Below are positions 11,640 through 32,300 of a DNA stretch of 64,000 nt, piece after piece; the first letter of the stretch is position 1, and the number at the start of each line of letters is the position of its first letter. The notes beneath the pieces are model-generated. The model saw only the letters and a list, made by a program, of their open reading frames with translations. It did no database searches and was not told where the DNA came from. This DNA is from Bombyx mori (Eukaryota; Arthropoda; Insecta; Lepidoptera; Bombycidae). The stretch covers positions 186,001-250,000 of the forward strand of contig NC_085117.1 in assembly GCF_030269925.1 (NCBI RefSeq), written 5' to 3'. The translations under genes and the position numbers were made by a program.

Positions 11640-12240
11640 TGTTTTTTTTTCCCTACCTATGCTGATACCCTTGAGAGGCTATTTTGTTTTTTTATTGCTT
11701 AGAAGTGTGGACGAGCTCACAGCCCACCTGGTGTTAAGTGGTTACTAAGTGGAGCCCATAGACATCTACAACGTAAATTCGCCACACACCTTGAGATATA
11801 AGTTCTAAGGTCTCAGTATAGTCTCAACGGCTGCCCCACCCTTCAAACCGAAACGCATTACTGCTTCACGGCAGAAATAAGCTGGGCGGTGGTACCTACC
11901 CGTGCGGACTCACAAGAGGTCCTACCACCAGTAAAACAGTTATTTCAGCTTCTCCTTGACGTGTAGGTGAGCTCAGGGAGTTCAAACCGGGAGCGTGGCT
12001 AACACTGGCCTTATCAAGAGCAGTGCTTCGCAGAATCTACCACCGGATCGGAAACGCGACCCACTGAGAAGATCCGGCGAGAAACTCAGTGGTCTGTGTC
12101 TGAGGGTTAATTTACTCGTCGACACCTTCGTCGCAAGCGACGGGTTCGACGAGAACGGTGACAGGTGCTTATTATATCTATAAGCACCGTTAGTGGATCG
12201 GGAGGATCCGTAATGACGTGTAAAGAAATACTGAAAGAAA
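11640..12240 (-). repeat. Family-P copy split by a Bm1 SINE
   Basis: The first part (about 11640-11686) has CCCTACCTATGCTGATACCC up to GAGGCTATTT. The second part (about 11938-12240) resumes at TTATTTCAGCTTCTCC and runs through GATCCGGCGAGAAACTCAGT to GGATCGGGAGGATCCGTAA. A Bm1 copy sits between, flanked by a short duplication of TATTT. Confidence 0.75.
11687..11937 (-). repeat. Bm1 SINE nested in a family-P copy
   Basis: Reverse-complement Bm1 from its tail (TTTTTTTATTGCTTAG) to GGTCCTACCACCAGTA; head absent. It interrupts family P at CTATTT, so it is younger than that copy. Confidence 0.88.
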
Positions 12241-12459
12241 GACTGCATTCAATCTAGGACTTTTCAATTCAATCAATTCAATCTTATATCTCATGGCGGA
12301 TAAATTAAACTCGCAAATTTATTAGGTTTCATTGCAACAGCAGTGTGAGTCGCGATTACCAATGGCGATATAAGTGAACGTCATCTGGTTAAAATTCAAA
12401 GCGAACACAAGCTCCCGTCAATCATGACGATTTAAAAGAAGTATCTGCTCAGTGTAATT

Positions 12460-12640
12460 TATAAATTTTATTTAGAGGAAGAGGTATGCTTATGAAAAAA
12501 TGGATGGATTGCGTGAAAGACGATATGTGTGAGAAGGGAGTGAGCGAAGAAATAGTATTTGATAGAGGAGTGTGGAAGGAGAAATCATGTTGCTCCGACC
12601 CCAAGGGACTGGGAGAAGGACAGGAGAATGATGATCTGCT
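12460..12640 (+). mobile_element. RTE-like LINE fragment, C-terminal end of the polyprotein
   Basis: A plus-strand reading frame gives MKKWMDCVKDDMCEKGVSEE and later DRGVWKEK followed by CCSDPKGLG, resembling the C-terminal end of RTE-type retroelement polyproteins common in Lepidoptera. The frame is broken and short, so it is a relic. Related relics on the minus strand lie at 15125-15300 and 55045-55240. Confidence 0.55.
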
Positions 12641-12879
12641 AAATGTTATTTCGTAAATTAAACTATTAAAGTGATTGAGTAAGGAGTCGCGGTATTGGTA
12701 ACGATGCGTGGCCGTGAGCTTAAGGTGAACCAGTCCGAGTAGTGATGGGAAAGTATCGATACAGCTAACGGTAATTAGCACTGCTTAGCCCAAGTATTCT
12801 AGAAATATCATAGTTAGTATTCACTAAGTGACTTCAGAAATAACAGGTTATAGATTCGACTGTTTTTAGTGTGCGTTTT

Positions 12880-13170
12880 TATTTTTTTATTGCTTAGTTG
12901 GGTGGACGAGCTCACAGCCCACCTGGTGTTAAGTGGTTACTGGCGCCCATAGACATCTACAAAGTAAATGCGCCACCCACCTTGAGATATAAGTTCTAAG
13001 GTCTCAGTATAGTTACAAAGTAACAACTGGTCTTTTGAGTTCGCACGGGTAGGTACCACCGCCCTGCCTATTTCTGCCGTGAAGCAGTAATGCGTTTCGG
13101 TTTGAAGGGTGGGGCAGCCGTTGTAATCCTGAGCTGTGAGCCCGTCAATTTATGTAAGCAATAAAAAATA
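12880..13170. repeat. Two Bm1 fragments back to back, tails outward
   Basis: 12880-13017 is the Bm1 3' third in reverse complement. At 13018 the orientation flips and a forward Bm1 middle part follows (GTAGGTACCACCGCCCTGCC), then, after an internal deletion, the tail (GAGCTGTGAGCCC, AGCAATAAAAAATAAA). The abutting opposite fragments resemble an inversion-type retroposition product. Confidence 0.75.
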
Positions 13171-13694
13171 AAAGTTATCACAAGTTGATCTCACCGCTCG
13201 ACTCATCTAATTTAAATATTATATCGACAACTGTTCGCACAGTACTTTCGCCGTGTCTTAAACGAATAAGCGTCACAGTCGAAGCTCGCCAGTGTGAAAG
13301 CTCAGTCGAAAATAAGTGTCATAAGTTCGGTTTTTAATTGAACGTAAGTTTTATTTAAATAAGCTAACGTTATAAAGTAGTGATATGTAATTGAAGGTTT
13401 TTTTAGTTGAGTTTTTCGGAGGACGCGGGACGCGGTGAGAGAGATGTTACTACTTCTGCTGATAGTATTTTGAAATAGTATTACTGATAGACCCAAGTCG
13501 AAGGCCTATCGGAACTTGACCGCTCGTGTTTCATTCTAAAATATTGTTTACGTTGGATTACCGTATGGTGGGAATTTAACTCATTTTGTTTGGATCCGGA
13601 ATATATTAAAACTGTGATTAAAAAACAAATATATAATTATTAAATTTAGTCACTTATTGTGTCACGTACCTTACTGTATATAGTTAATTATTAA

Positions 13695-13951
13695 TCACTA
13701 CATAGTATAAAACAAAGTCGCTTTCTCTGTACCTATATCCCTATGTATGCTTAAATCTTTAAAACTACGCAACGGATTTTGATGCGGTTTTTTTTAATAG
13801 ATAGAGTGATTGAAGAAAAAGGTTTATATGTATAATAACATCCATTAAATAGTGGAGAAATACTGTTATTTTTGAGGTTTCTTATGTGATGTCGTAAATA
13901 ATCAATAATAAAATTTCATGTTTCGGAAGCGAAGCGAGGGCTGGTTGCTAG
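13695..13951 (+). mobile_element. Non-autonomous Helitron
   Basis: Starts TCACTACATAGTATAAAAC and ends TTGCTAG, inserted between A (13694) and T (13952), as Helitrons do. The copy at 41982-42194 has the same termini and the same A/T insertion. No coding content. Confidence 0.75.
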
Positions 13952-14104
13952 TTTAATATAATATTTTATTTATAAGCGACTTTGAGGTTTTAACAACCTT
14001 CGGCTATCTATCACGTCTAATCCGGTACCAGTGAAACCGGGTCGCCCTCTCATTGACAATGATAATAACAATGATAATTGATAATGCAAGCCCATTGAAT
14101 TATT

Positions 14105-14270
14105 AGTCGGATCTTCTCAGTGGGTCGCGATTCCGATACGGTGATAGATTCAATGAAGCACTGCTTCTTCTAGGGCTAGTGTTAGCAAATTCTCTGAGAT
14201 TGAGCCCGTGAGCTCACCTATCCGTCCCCGCGTAGCTGGAATAACTCCTTAGGCTGTTAGTGAATAAGTA
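14105..14270 (+). repeat. Family-P retroelement fragment
   Basis: Contains CGGATCTTCTCAGTGGGTCG, GGGCTAGTGTTAGCAA and GAGCCCGTGAGCTCACCTA in sense orientation, ending at AATAAGTAGAAAAATAA. Confidence 0.65.
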
Positions 14271-15124
14271 GAAAAATAATACTTATAAGCATAAGCAAGT
14301 TTCATCACAATTTAGGAACATTTAAAGAAGAAAAATATAAACAAATCGAATTCTTAGATACGAACGCCTAATTCCCCAGTGAAGGGGAAATATTGGGAAA
14401 CGTCGCCTCAGCAGATCCGATATTGTTGTGACTTTGATTCGATAAATGAGCCAAGTGTTTTAGAATGCGCGTTGTGCGGATTGCTTAATGACCGTGGCAA
14501 TATTGACGCGATATGTCATTCGGTACTAGTTATAATGTACTCTATATTCTATATATTAATACGTGAAGCAATAACTTTATAGTACTCCTTTTTATGTAAA
14601 TTCCGCGGCGGTAGAAACATGAAATTCTCCACACTAAACTATAGTTTAAGAATTTAATAATAATAAGAAATATGAAGTGAAGAATGTTAAATTTAAAATA
14701 AAATAAAATATATAAAATTCATTATTAAATCAATAAAAGAACATTACACACACTACCATGCATTTGACACACACTCGCATATATACTGTTTTGTTTATTG
14801 TTTAATTTCTATGGTCAATTTGAGAATAGATTAATATGGTTTGTCTTTAACATTATACGTCTATAGTGTAGCCTTGGCGAAACCTGTGATTGTAAAACAA
14901 TAATAATTATTATAATAGAAATGTGACAATAGAATGTTCAAACTTATAATTTAAATTAGTTATGGTCGAATTTAGTGAAAAATCTCAAACAAAAAAACCG
15001 CGAATTTAAACCTACACAAACCGCTACAATTCGTTAATTTTGTAAATTAGAAATTCACTATTAATTATCTTTGTAATCCTCTGAGACGATGTGAAATACC
15101 ATTTATCGGTTCTTATACGGATCA

Positions 15125-15300
15125 TATCATCATTCTCCTGTCATTCTCCCAGTCATTTGGGGTCGGCGCAACATAATTATTCTCTCCTTTCATACCTACT
15201 CCTCTATCATATACCATTACTTCGCTCACTCCCCTTTTACACATATCGTCTTACACACAATCCATTTTTTCTTAGGTCTACCTATTCCTCCGTTCTTTGA
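15125..15300 (-). mobile_element. RTE-like LINE fragment, minus strand
   Basis: The reverse complement matches the block at 12460-12640 (reverse-strand landmarks CATTCTCCTGTCATTCTCCC, GGGGTCGGCGCAACA and a CT-rich run ending CACATATCGTC). A relic with no intact frame. Confidence 0.5.
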
Positions 15301-15349
15301 TCTTATCCAGATGTTTAATTTAATTTTAATTATATATGTGCTATTATAG

Positions 15350-24768
<9,419 letters not shown>

Positions 24769-24939
24769 GCACTTACTGTCCTCCACACCGGCGGGCGTAC
24801 GGAGCGTACTCTCGTCTATGAAATAGTGTCTGTCAGAAAGCAACCGTTTAGTTCGGCGTCGCCGGAGCGAGTGGCGCTAATTCAAAGATGGCGTTAAAAG
24901 ATATTGTAGTAAATTAACCTTTCTAAGGTGAAAGTTTAT

Positions 24940-25125
24940 TTCGTTGACAGTTCGATGTTTTTAATTGAACTTCAATTAAGTTTACCCCATTCAAATAGCT
25001 GAAGATGTTTTTTTCTTGTTATGATATTTTTTTCCAAATTTGAAACTTTCAATGTCTCTCCTGGAAATTTGCAAAAATGTCGCTTAAACAAACAGCTTTT
25101 CACTCCTCGATATATATTATGTGTA
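24940..25125 (+). repeat. Repeat F
   Basis: Shared with 47040-47215 and, inverted, with about 50130-50270: TTTTTAATTGAACTTCAATT, a block TTTTTTCTTGTTATGATA, and CACTCCTCGATATAT. Non-coding, class unknown. Confidence 0.55.
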
Positions 25126-25489
25126 AGTTCGTTTTTTTTAAATTATTTGTATATTGAATTCTAAGTTAAATAGCCACATAAGTGTACATTTTTTTTTTAA
25201 TGTATATTTGTTAACTAACCTTGTTTTTTTTACTTATTAAATTGTTTTCAACACGAAACGAACAAAACATAATAAATAATAAATTAAGTTCAGGTTTTTT
25301 AATACGCTTTTATTAGCTTTAGACGTATGTATGTTAGTATGTAACGGAATCTTTGAACATGATTTTGAACCCCTTCAAAACATCGAATTAACTCGAAATT
25401 TGGTATACTTATTAAGGACCGATGACAATTAAATATTTAAAAAAAAATTTAAAAAATTGAAATTCAACTAAAAAATGAAAAAAAAAAGT

Positions 25490-25900
25490 GTGTGTGTCCG
25501 CTCCGACGCACGACTGGAGTTTACTGGATATAAAAAATTAAACGAAACAATACGAGAAATAGTTCTATATTACGACAACACGATACACTACAGATTATTA
25601 ACAAATTAACGAGACACAAAACAAACGACTAACAAATATATGAAAATACAATAATGAGAGAAACGCGCGATCAGTACGAGGCTTTGTGGCGGACTGCCGG
25701 CGCAGCAGCCCGGCGTCACCTGCGATAACGCGGCCGCGCGTTGGCTCCTGATTGGCGCGCGCACGCATCACGCAATCAGGAGCCAATCAGGCGCATAACG
25801 CATTTCGTGTGACATGCTAGTACGATTTTGGTCCCCATAATTTTCATACCCCGGGCCTATATATGTAAATCGATTCTAAAGGAGTAAACTCCAATAAATA
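25490..25900. repeat. Candidate DNA-transposon remnant downstream of the PDZ-RING gene
   Basis: GGAGTTTACT near 25516 and AGTAAACTCC near 25882 form a short inverted pair about 370 bp apart. Inside is a GC-rich core with a 14-bp perfect inverted repeat, TTGGCTCCTGATTG (25741-25754) and CAATCAGGAGCCAA (25773-25786). No second copy in the window. Confidence 0.35.
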
Positions 25901-26019
25901 ATAGTTTAAAAAAACTAACAAAATACGCTTTCATAGAAAATCCTACTAAAAATAGAAAATAAATTTGAATTAAAAATAGTGTAAGAAGAAATGATTTTAT
26001 TGTCAAAAAAGCTAGGTTC

Positions 26020-26095
26020 TAGGTGCTACTGGATCCTTCGATATTGGTTCGACTATATGGCGATAGATGGCGTTACTGTTACCGGCGTAATAATT
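26020..26095 (-). mobile_element. Fragment of the same LTR family
   Basis: TTCTAGGTGCTACTGGATCC, then GATAGATGGCGTTACTGTTA and CCGGCGTAA, match the 5' end of the LTRs at 16347 and 59333 in reverse complement. Confidence 0.6.
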
Positions 26096-26317
26096 TGGTG
26101 GAACAGGTGGGTTATATACATTGACAAAATGGGATTACGTGCAGCCTAATTTCGTAAAATATCTAATACTCGAGTCTGTTCTAATAAATCCGACTAATCT
26201 CTACAGGGTTGGTTTAGGGGAGAATTGAGCGACTCCACTGCATGCGCACGTACTCTAGGAAACTAGGAAAGGCGTAGATGCGTCTCCAAGTAAAAGATGC
26301 AAATAAAACAATCAGTT

Positions 26318-26334
26318 TTTATTTCTCTTTTATT
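26318..26334 (-). terminator. Polyadenylation signals of the ZAD zinc-finger gene
   Basis: On the minus strand AATAAA occurs at 26334-26329 and again at 26323-26318. The first is only 14 nt past the stop codon (26351-26349), implying a very short 3' untranslated region. Confidence 0.6.
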
Positions 26335-26348
26335 GACGAGGGGACCGT

Positions 26349-29300
26349 TCAATTCCTCGACAAGTGAACCAGTCTCAGATGTGTCCTCATGGCCGTCCGC
26401 TGGGAGAACCGTCGCGAGCACACTTCGCACGAGAAGGGCTTCTCTCCAGTGTGCGTCCGCACGTGGTTCGTCAGTACACTTGAACTCTGTGCCGTGAACA
26501 TGTTGTATTGTTAATTCTCTGGTTAATTCCAATAGTTTCAATCGTTCACTCTTTAGGCATATAATACAAGCCATTCACTCTCTTATTAAGCCATTCATTC
26601 AGTATCCAAATCATTCACTCACTATCCTCTAGAACTGCACCACAGACCCCCCCACCCCAACAGCAGGCTATTGAGACTGTGACCCCAAGTCTGGGGGTCC
26701 GGCTCCCATCGACGGAGGCCATGCTCTCAGTCGGCCGGTATGTACATATGTATGTTATAAGTCAGATATGCAAAATCAGAGCAATGAAGAAATAGGGTCG
26801 CGTACCCTGAAGGCCTTCCCGCAGGTGTGGCACACGTGCACGGCGGGGGGCCGGTCCCCGCGGTGCACGGCGCGCACGTGCTTGTGCAGCGAGGAGGCGG
26901 AGGCGAGGGCGGCGCCGCACTCCGCGCAGGCGTGGGGGCGCGCGCCCTCGTGCCGCACGGCGCGGTGCGTGGCCAGCGCGCCCGCCGTGCTGAACCGCTT
27001 GTCGCACGTGCCGCATCTGTGTCTGAGGGAGACTAGCTTTACTACCCGCCGGGGTAGCAATGGCTGGTCAGTGTATATTTGTGGGAAGGATTGTTTAGTC
27101 GTCGTGGCCTAAAGGACAAGACGTCCGGTACATTCGTATCTAGCGATGCAACGATGTTCGAATCCCGCAGGCAGGCATTGTGTAATAAAAATCAAACCCG
27201 CAAATTCATAATTTGCGTAGTTACTGGTGGTAGGACGTCTTGTGAGTCCGCGCGGGTAGGTACCACCGCCCTGCCTATTTCTGCCGTGAAGCAGTAATGC
27301 GTTTCGGTTTGAAGGGTGGAGCAGCCGTTGTGACTATACTTGAGACTTTAGAACTTATATCTCAAGGTGGGTGGCGCATTTACGTCGTAGATGTCTATGG
27401 GCTCCAGTAACCACTTAACACTAGGTGGGCTGTGAGCTCGTTCACCCATCTAAAAAACAACTTTCATGCGCGCCATTTTTTTTACAGAACTTTAGAGGGT
27501 AGTTTTAAAATTAAGGCGATTATTCAAATATAATAGAAAAGGACGCCTTAAAGTTTGTGGAAATGAAAGTTTGATGAACCCGTTTGATATAGACGCAGGT
27601 CAGAGTAGAGCGTGGTAGTTTCCCCACTAGTGACGTCACTACATGGCTGCGTACTCATTGTAACTCAATCGCTACGACTCACTTGAGGCTGTCCAAGTCT
27701 CTGTGCTTCAAACTCTTGGTTAAGTGCTGCTTGAGGCTGTACGGAGATTTGAACCTGAAAGGCCGAAAAGCGATTAGAGGCTCGTGGACATCACATCATG
27801 CAGTTATAAATAGATATGCTCACGGATGCTCACCAATATTTTACTCGAAGTGCATGAGTTTTATAATCAGTAATACACTGTTGAACGAATTCACCAATAG
27901 TATCTATAATTTTCAACATGCTCACGAATACTCACGGATGTTCAACTCAAATTTTTCAATATAAATACTTATGGAGGTTTCGTATCGACGATCTAGTGAT
28001 TAGAAAACTGACCTGCTGTCGCACTCGACGCAGTAGTAATCCCTGGTGGAGGAGTGCTTCAGCTCGTGGTACTTGACCTGGTTCCTGGTCCTGAAGCGCG
28101 CGCCGCACAGCTCGCACTCGTAGTTCTTAACGCCCTTGTGTATACTGGAGGGACACGCGGAGATCAGTGAGCATCTGCTCTGACGCTGGACCCGAGGACG
28201 CGGTGGACCGTCGTAATACCTCCCCGCCTTCATCTATCCCTTGTAGTTTACTACCATCGCAAACCACCATCTAGCGCATTTCTGCCACGAAGCAGTCATA
28301 CACTCCGGTTCTCGAGGGGGAAGGGGGGGGGGGGGGTCAGTACAGCTGATACTTCGGCCTCATGTCTCAAGGTGGATGTCGGAATTCGGCTGACGTCTAC
28401 AGGATCTGGTAGCCGCTTTACAACAGATCAGACAAGAGCCCGACATCTCGGGTCCGGTCCACCCGCAGAATGGGCAGGTCACAGAAGCTGCCGAGCTGAC
28501 GACTTAAAAGCTTTGTCGCGCACCATCGACATCAGCTTCGTTAACCCTCGAGTGTCGGTTCGAGATAGATTGCTGCCCCCTATACAACTATTAAAAATGC
28601 GGGTTCAGCGGGGCGGAGGGGGTTGGGCGGGGGGGTTTGTGACTCACAGCAGGTGCTCCGCCAGCGAGTCGTTGTTTATGAAGGTCTTCCCGCACTGCTC
28701 GCACTCGGGCCGCGAGCCGCCGTGGTGGTTCCTCAGATGGCCGCGGTGCGTCTTGCTGTTACTGGGGACAAACACGCTATATGTGGTCGATGCGATTGGT
28801 CATCACAAAATAATCGAAAGCCAGATTTAATCACATGGCTGAGATGGACCAATGAGAGACCAAGGTCACCTATTGATAACTGGTCCTCTCTAGGATCCAC
28901 CATAAGGCAAGAGATCGAACTTTGTAGGCAGACGAGCATACGGCCCACCTGATGCAATGTGGTGACCGTCGCTTATGGACGTCAGCAGTGCCAGGGGCAA
29001 AGCCAAGCTGCTGCCTACCATTAAGTACTCTCCGCAAGCCTCGTTTGAAAAAGGAGTAGAGGGGAGCTCATTCCAAAGCTGGATGGTACGTGGCAGAAAA
29101 GATCTTTGGAAACGCACTGTGGATGAACACAGCGGTTCCAGATAATATGGATGAATTCTGCTCCGATGGTGGGAGGTGCTAGGAGTCTCTGGCCTTACAA
29201 TCTCTCTCCTTACTCTCTCTCCCTCACAGCCGGAACCGGCGAGGTGGTGTAGCCCTGAGTGATGCTGCGACTTACTTGGAAATCTTCCCGCAAATAGTGC

Positions 29301-32300
29301 AGGTGAAGACCGAAGATAGTCCTTCGTGTTTGGACCTGATAAACAAAAAACCAAAGCTCTACAAACTCTACGAGTGCTACGCCGTAGCAGATTACCCAAC
29401 AACATCGCCTACGTAACTATGCTACGACGTAGCAGTACTCGTAGGCGAATAGCGTTACGCCGTAGTACTCAAAACATGCGCTACGACGTCCCCCACCTGC
29501 TTGAACACCGCGCAGTTTATAAAAACAGTGACCGCTTCGAATTTTGATCACTTGTTAAGTGACCAGGGCCCTGAAACTGCAATACTTTAAGACATTTTTT
29601 TTGTATGGGAACTAGCGACATCTTGTAGCGGATTCCCCTTAGCTTACTTTTTTATTTATTGCTTAGATGGGTATACGAGCTCACAGCCCACCTGGCGTTC
29701 AGTGGTTACTGGAGCCCATAGACCATAGACCGAAGTAAATGCCGCCACCCACCTTGAGATATAAGTTCTAAGGTCTCAGTATAGTTACAACGGCTGCCCC
29801 ACCCTTCAAACCGAAACGCATTACTGCTTCACGGCAGAAATAGGAAGGTTGGTGTTACCTACCCGCGCGGACTCACAAGTGGTCCTACCTCCAGTAAAAG
29901 GTTTAAAGTTGTTGAAGTTAAGACATTTCATTGTACAACTAAACACAGAAAAAAAAAAAAAAAATAATCACACAAGTCTTTATCAGTTTAGTAGGCAGAA
30001 AAATTCATTAAATTTTATCGATTTGTGGTTTCGGAAAATTTATAAATTCCTTCATTAAAAATAAAATATAGGATAGGTTACTGCCATCTACAGGAGCAAT
30101 GAGAAACTAATCGAAGCGAAGCCATCTAGTGGCCGACGCCCGTAAACATTTTTGTTGAGTGCTTGAGTTGCTTATCTATAACTAATTTATATGTATTGTC
30201 AATGATCACCTGTTAAACGACCGTAGCAAGGAGCGGACGCGGTGATAAAGCTGTTTGATGTTCAGAAATAATAATCGAGTCCTCCCGTAAATAATAATGT
30301 GCTAAATTATTAATAGGCTCAGCTTAGAAAGCGTCTTAGAGCCGGCTGCAGGTTTATATCGAATGGGGTTTAATTTCATCAATTAGGAATCGTGAAAAAA
30401 AACAGTATAAACGTAAATTACTGATAACACAAAATAGACCATTCTGACAGCAAATGCTCACGAGTACTCACAGATGTTCACAAGTGCTCACGGGTGCTCA
30501 CAACCTATCACACTCACCGGTAATGATGAACGATGCTATTCTTGTCTATCATCCGTATCCCGCACTGCACGCACTCGTACCTGCGCGTGTGTATGAGCGT
30601 GTGGACGCTGTGGCTGTACGAAGTCGGCAGGTACATGTGACACACGGCGCACTCAAACGTGCCCCGGGACTGCGGAAGACATGACCCTTCATTATTTAAA
30701 TGACCGAAAAGCCAATGGACATCAGTGCCGCCAAGACACGAGACCGAAGTCCCGTTTTAATTATGCAACGTCCACCCCACCCTTCGAAATGGGAGCACGT
30801 GACATCTCTAACACCAGACATTAAATTTGTAGCTGCAATTAACATAATTATTCGTGTGGTTGAACGCTGATTAACGTCTTTGCTTTGTATTCGGTTAGAA
30901 AAACAGTTCCAACTCTTTGCACTTGTCCAAAGACTCGAAGAGTTCCCGTGAACAGCCACTTTATTGTCTGAGTGTTGCTTTTCGTTGGTCTTTACCGTAC
31001 ACTCGTGGCCATGGACAGCACCTCCAACCCATCAGACGACGGGACTGTCTCGCCAGGAATAACAGTACTTAGTTTTAGAGTTACTCCCAGCTTTAAAGTT
31101 TGTGGGAAATTTTTGGGGGGCGCGGGCAGGATCGTCTGGTAGTCAGATCTCCCCGCGACACATACCGGGCTGTGTTTCTCCATGTGGTTCTTCAGTTTCA
31201 CTTCGAAGTTGAAGCCCTTGAAACACAGATGGCAGTGGTACGGCATCTTGAGGTTCTTTGTGGTTTCTAGCTGTGAAAGATTTAACAAAAAAAACAATAT
31301 CAATTCCCTCAAAGAATCTAACGCAGAATTTGTTGACTTCTGAGATATTTGAAAAAAAAACCGATATATTTTTTTCATAGCACACAATGTATACGTCATT
31401 GGTGTTGATATTCGAATCTGTGCTTCCAAAACTTCAACAAATTACCCCTAAGTAATGAACATTTTCCAAATAAGATATGACCTAAAGGTCTCTGTTACCA
31501 GGTCATAAAATGTAAAAAAAATATATTCAACGAATGACTTTTGGCGGGAACACGAGTGAAGTTGTGTGATTAGTTTTATTTTGTCTATTTAGTGTTTCTT
31601 CAGGTTAAAATATGTAATAATGATGGTTATTAACTGTTTAATATCTGTTACAGTGCACAAATGTGACAAAATGAAATAAAGCTGCTGAACGTAACTTCTC
31701 GGGATACTCCAAAAAGTCCACTGAAAAAGTCTTAGTAAATAACCACTATTTTAGTGAGATTATATTTCATCCCATATCATCTCATCTCATTTCATTTAAT
31801 TTCATCCCAGTTTATTAATGTCTCAAATTAATCATCTTCATTTCATTTCTATATTTCTTCCTAAGACGTACCTCTTTGGCCTTTATCTGCTCCTCGGGGT
31901 TCAGAGTTATTATCCTGATCTTCTCCGGGTCCAGGTCCACGGGTTTCCTTATGGACGACTTGAGGGGCTCCTGCTCCTCTGAACTCGGTTTGCTGAAAGA
32001 TTATAAAGGTATCAGAGGTATTCAATATTGGGCGACCGTTACAGGCGTGCACACCGCCCACGTCACGGTAAGTGGTCGCTGCTAAACAGGCTTTTTGTCG
32101 GGCTTCTGATGGGATCTGATGAGGCTTGATCACAGTCCGAGCCAACCGGGGGCAACCATAGCACTATAGAACGACATTTGCGTAATTGATTCCCATGGAA
32201 TCCAGTAACCACTTAACACCAATTAGATATCAAGAATATATATAATATATATAATCATATCTTTCTCATCTAGATTCATGAATTGAGCCCACAATGCGGG

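Noticed and set aside
27098..27175. tRNA-like sequence (also at 47332, 51108 and, inverted, 53858)
   Set aside because: These are heads of Bm1 SINEs, continuous with the Bm1 body.
31861..32145. 94-codon minus frame over exon 6 of the ZAD gene
   Set aside because: The acidic frame [10 protein letters not shown] joins its neighbours in phase; the longer frame is out of phase.
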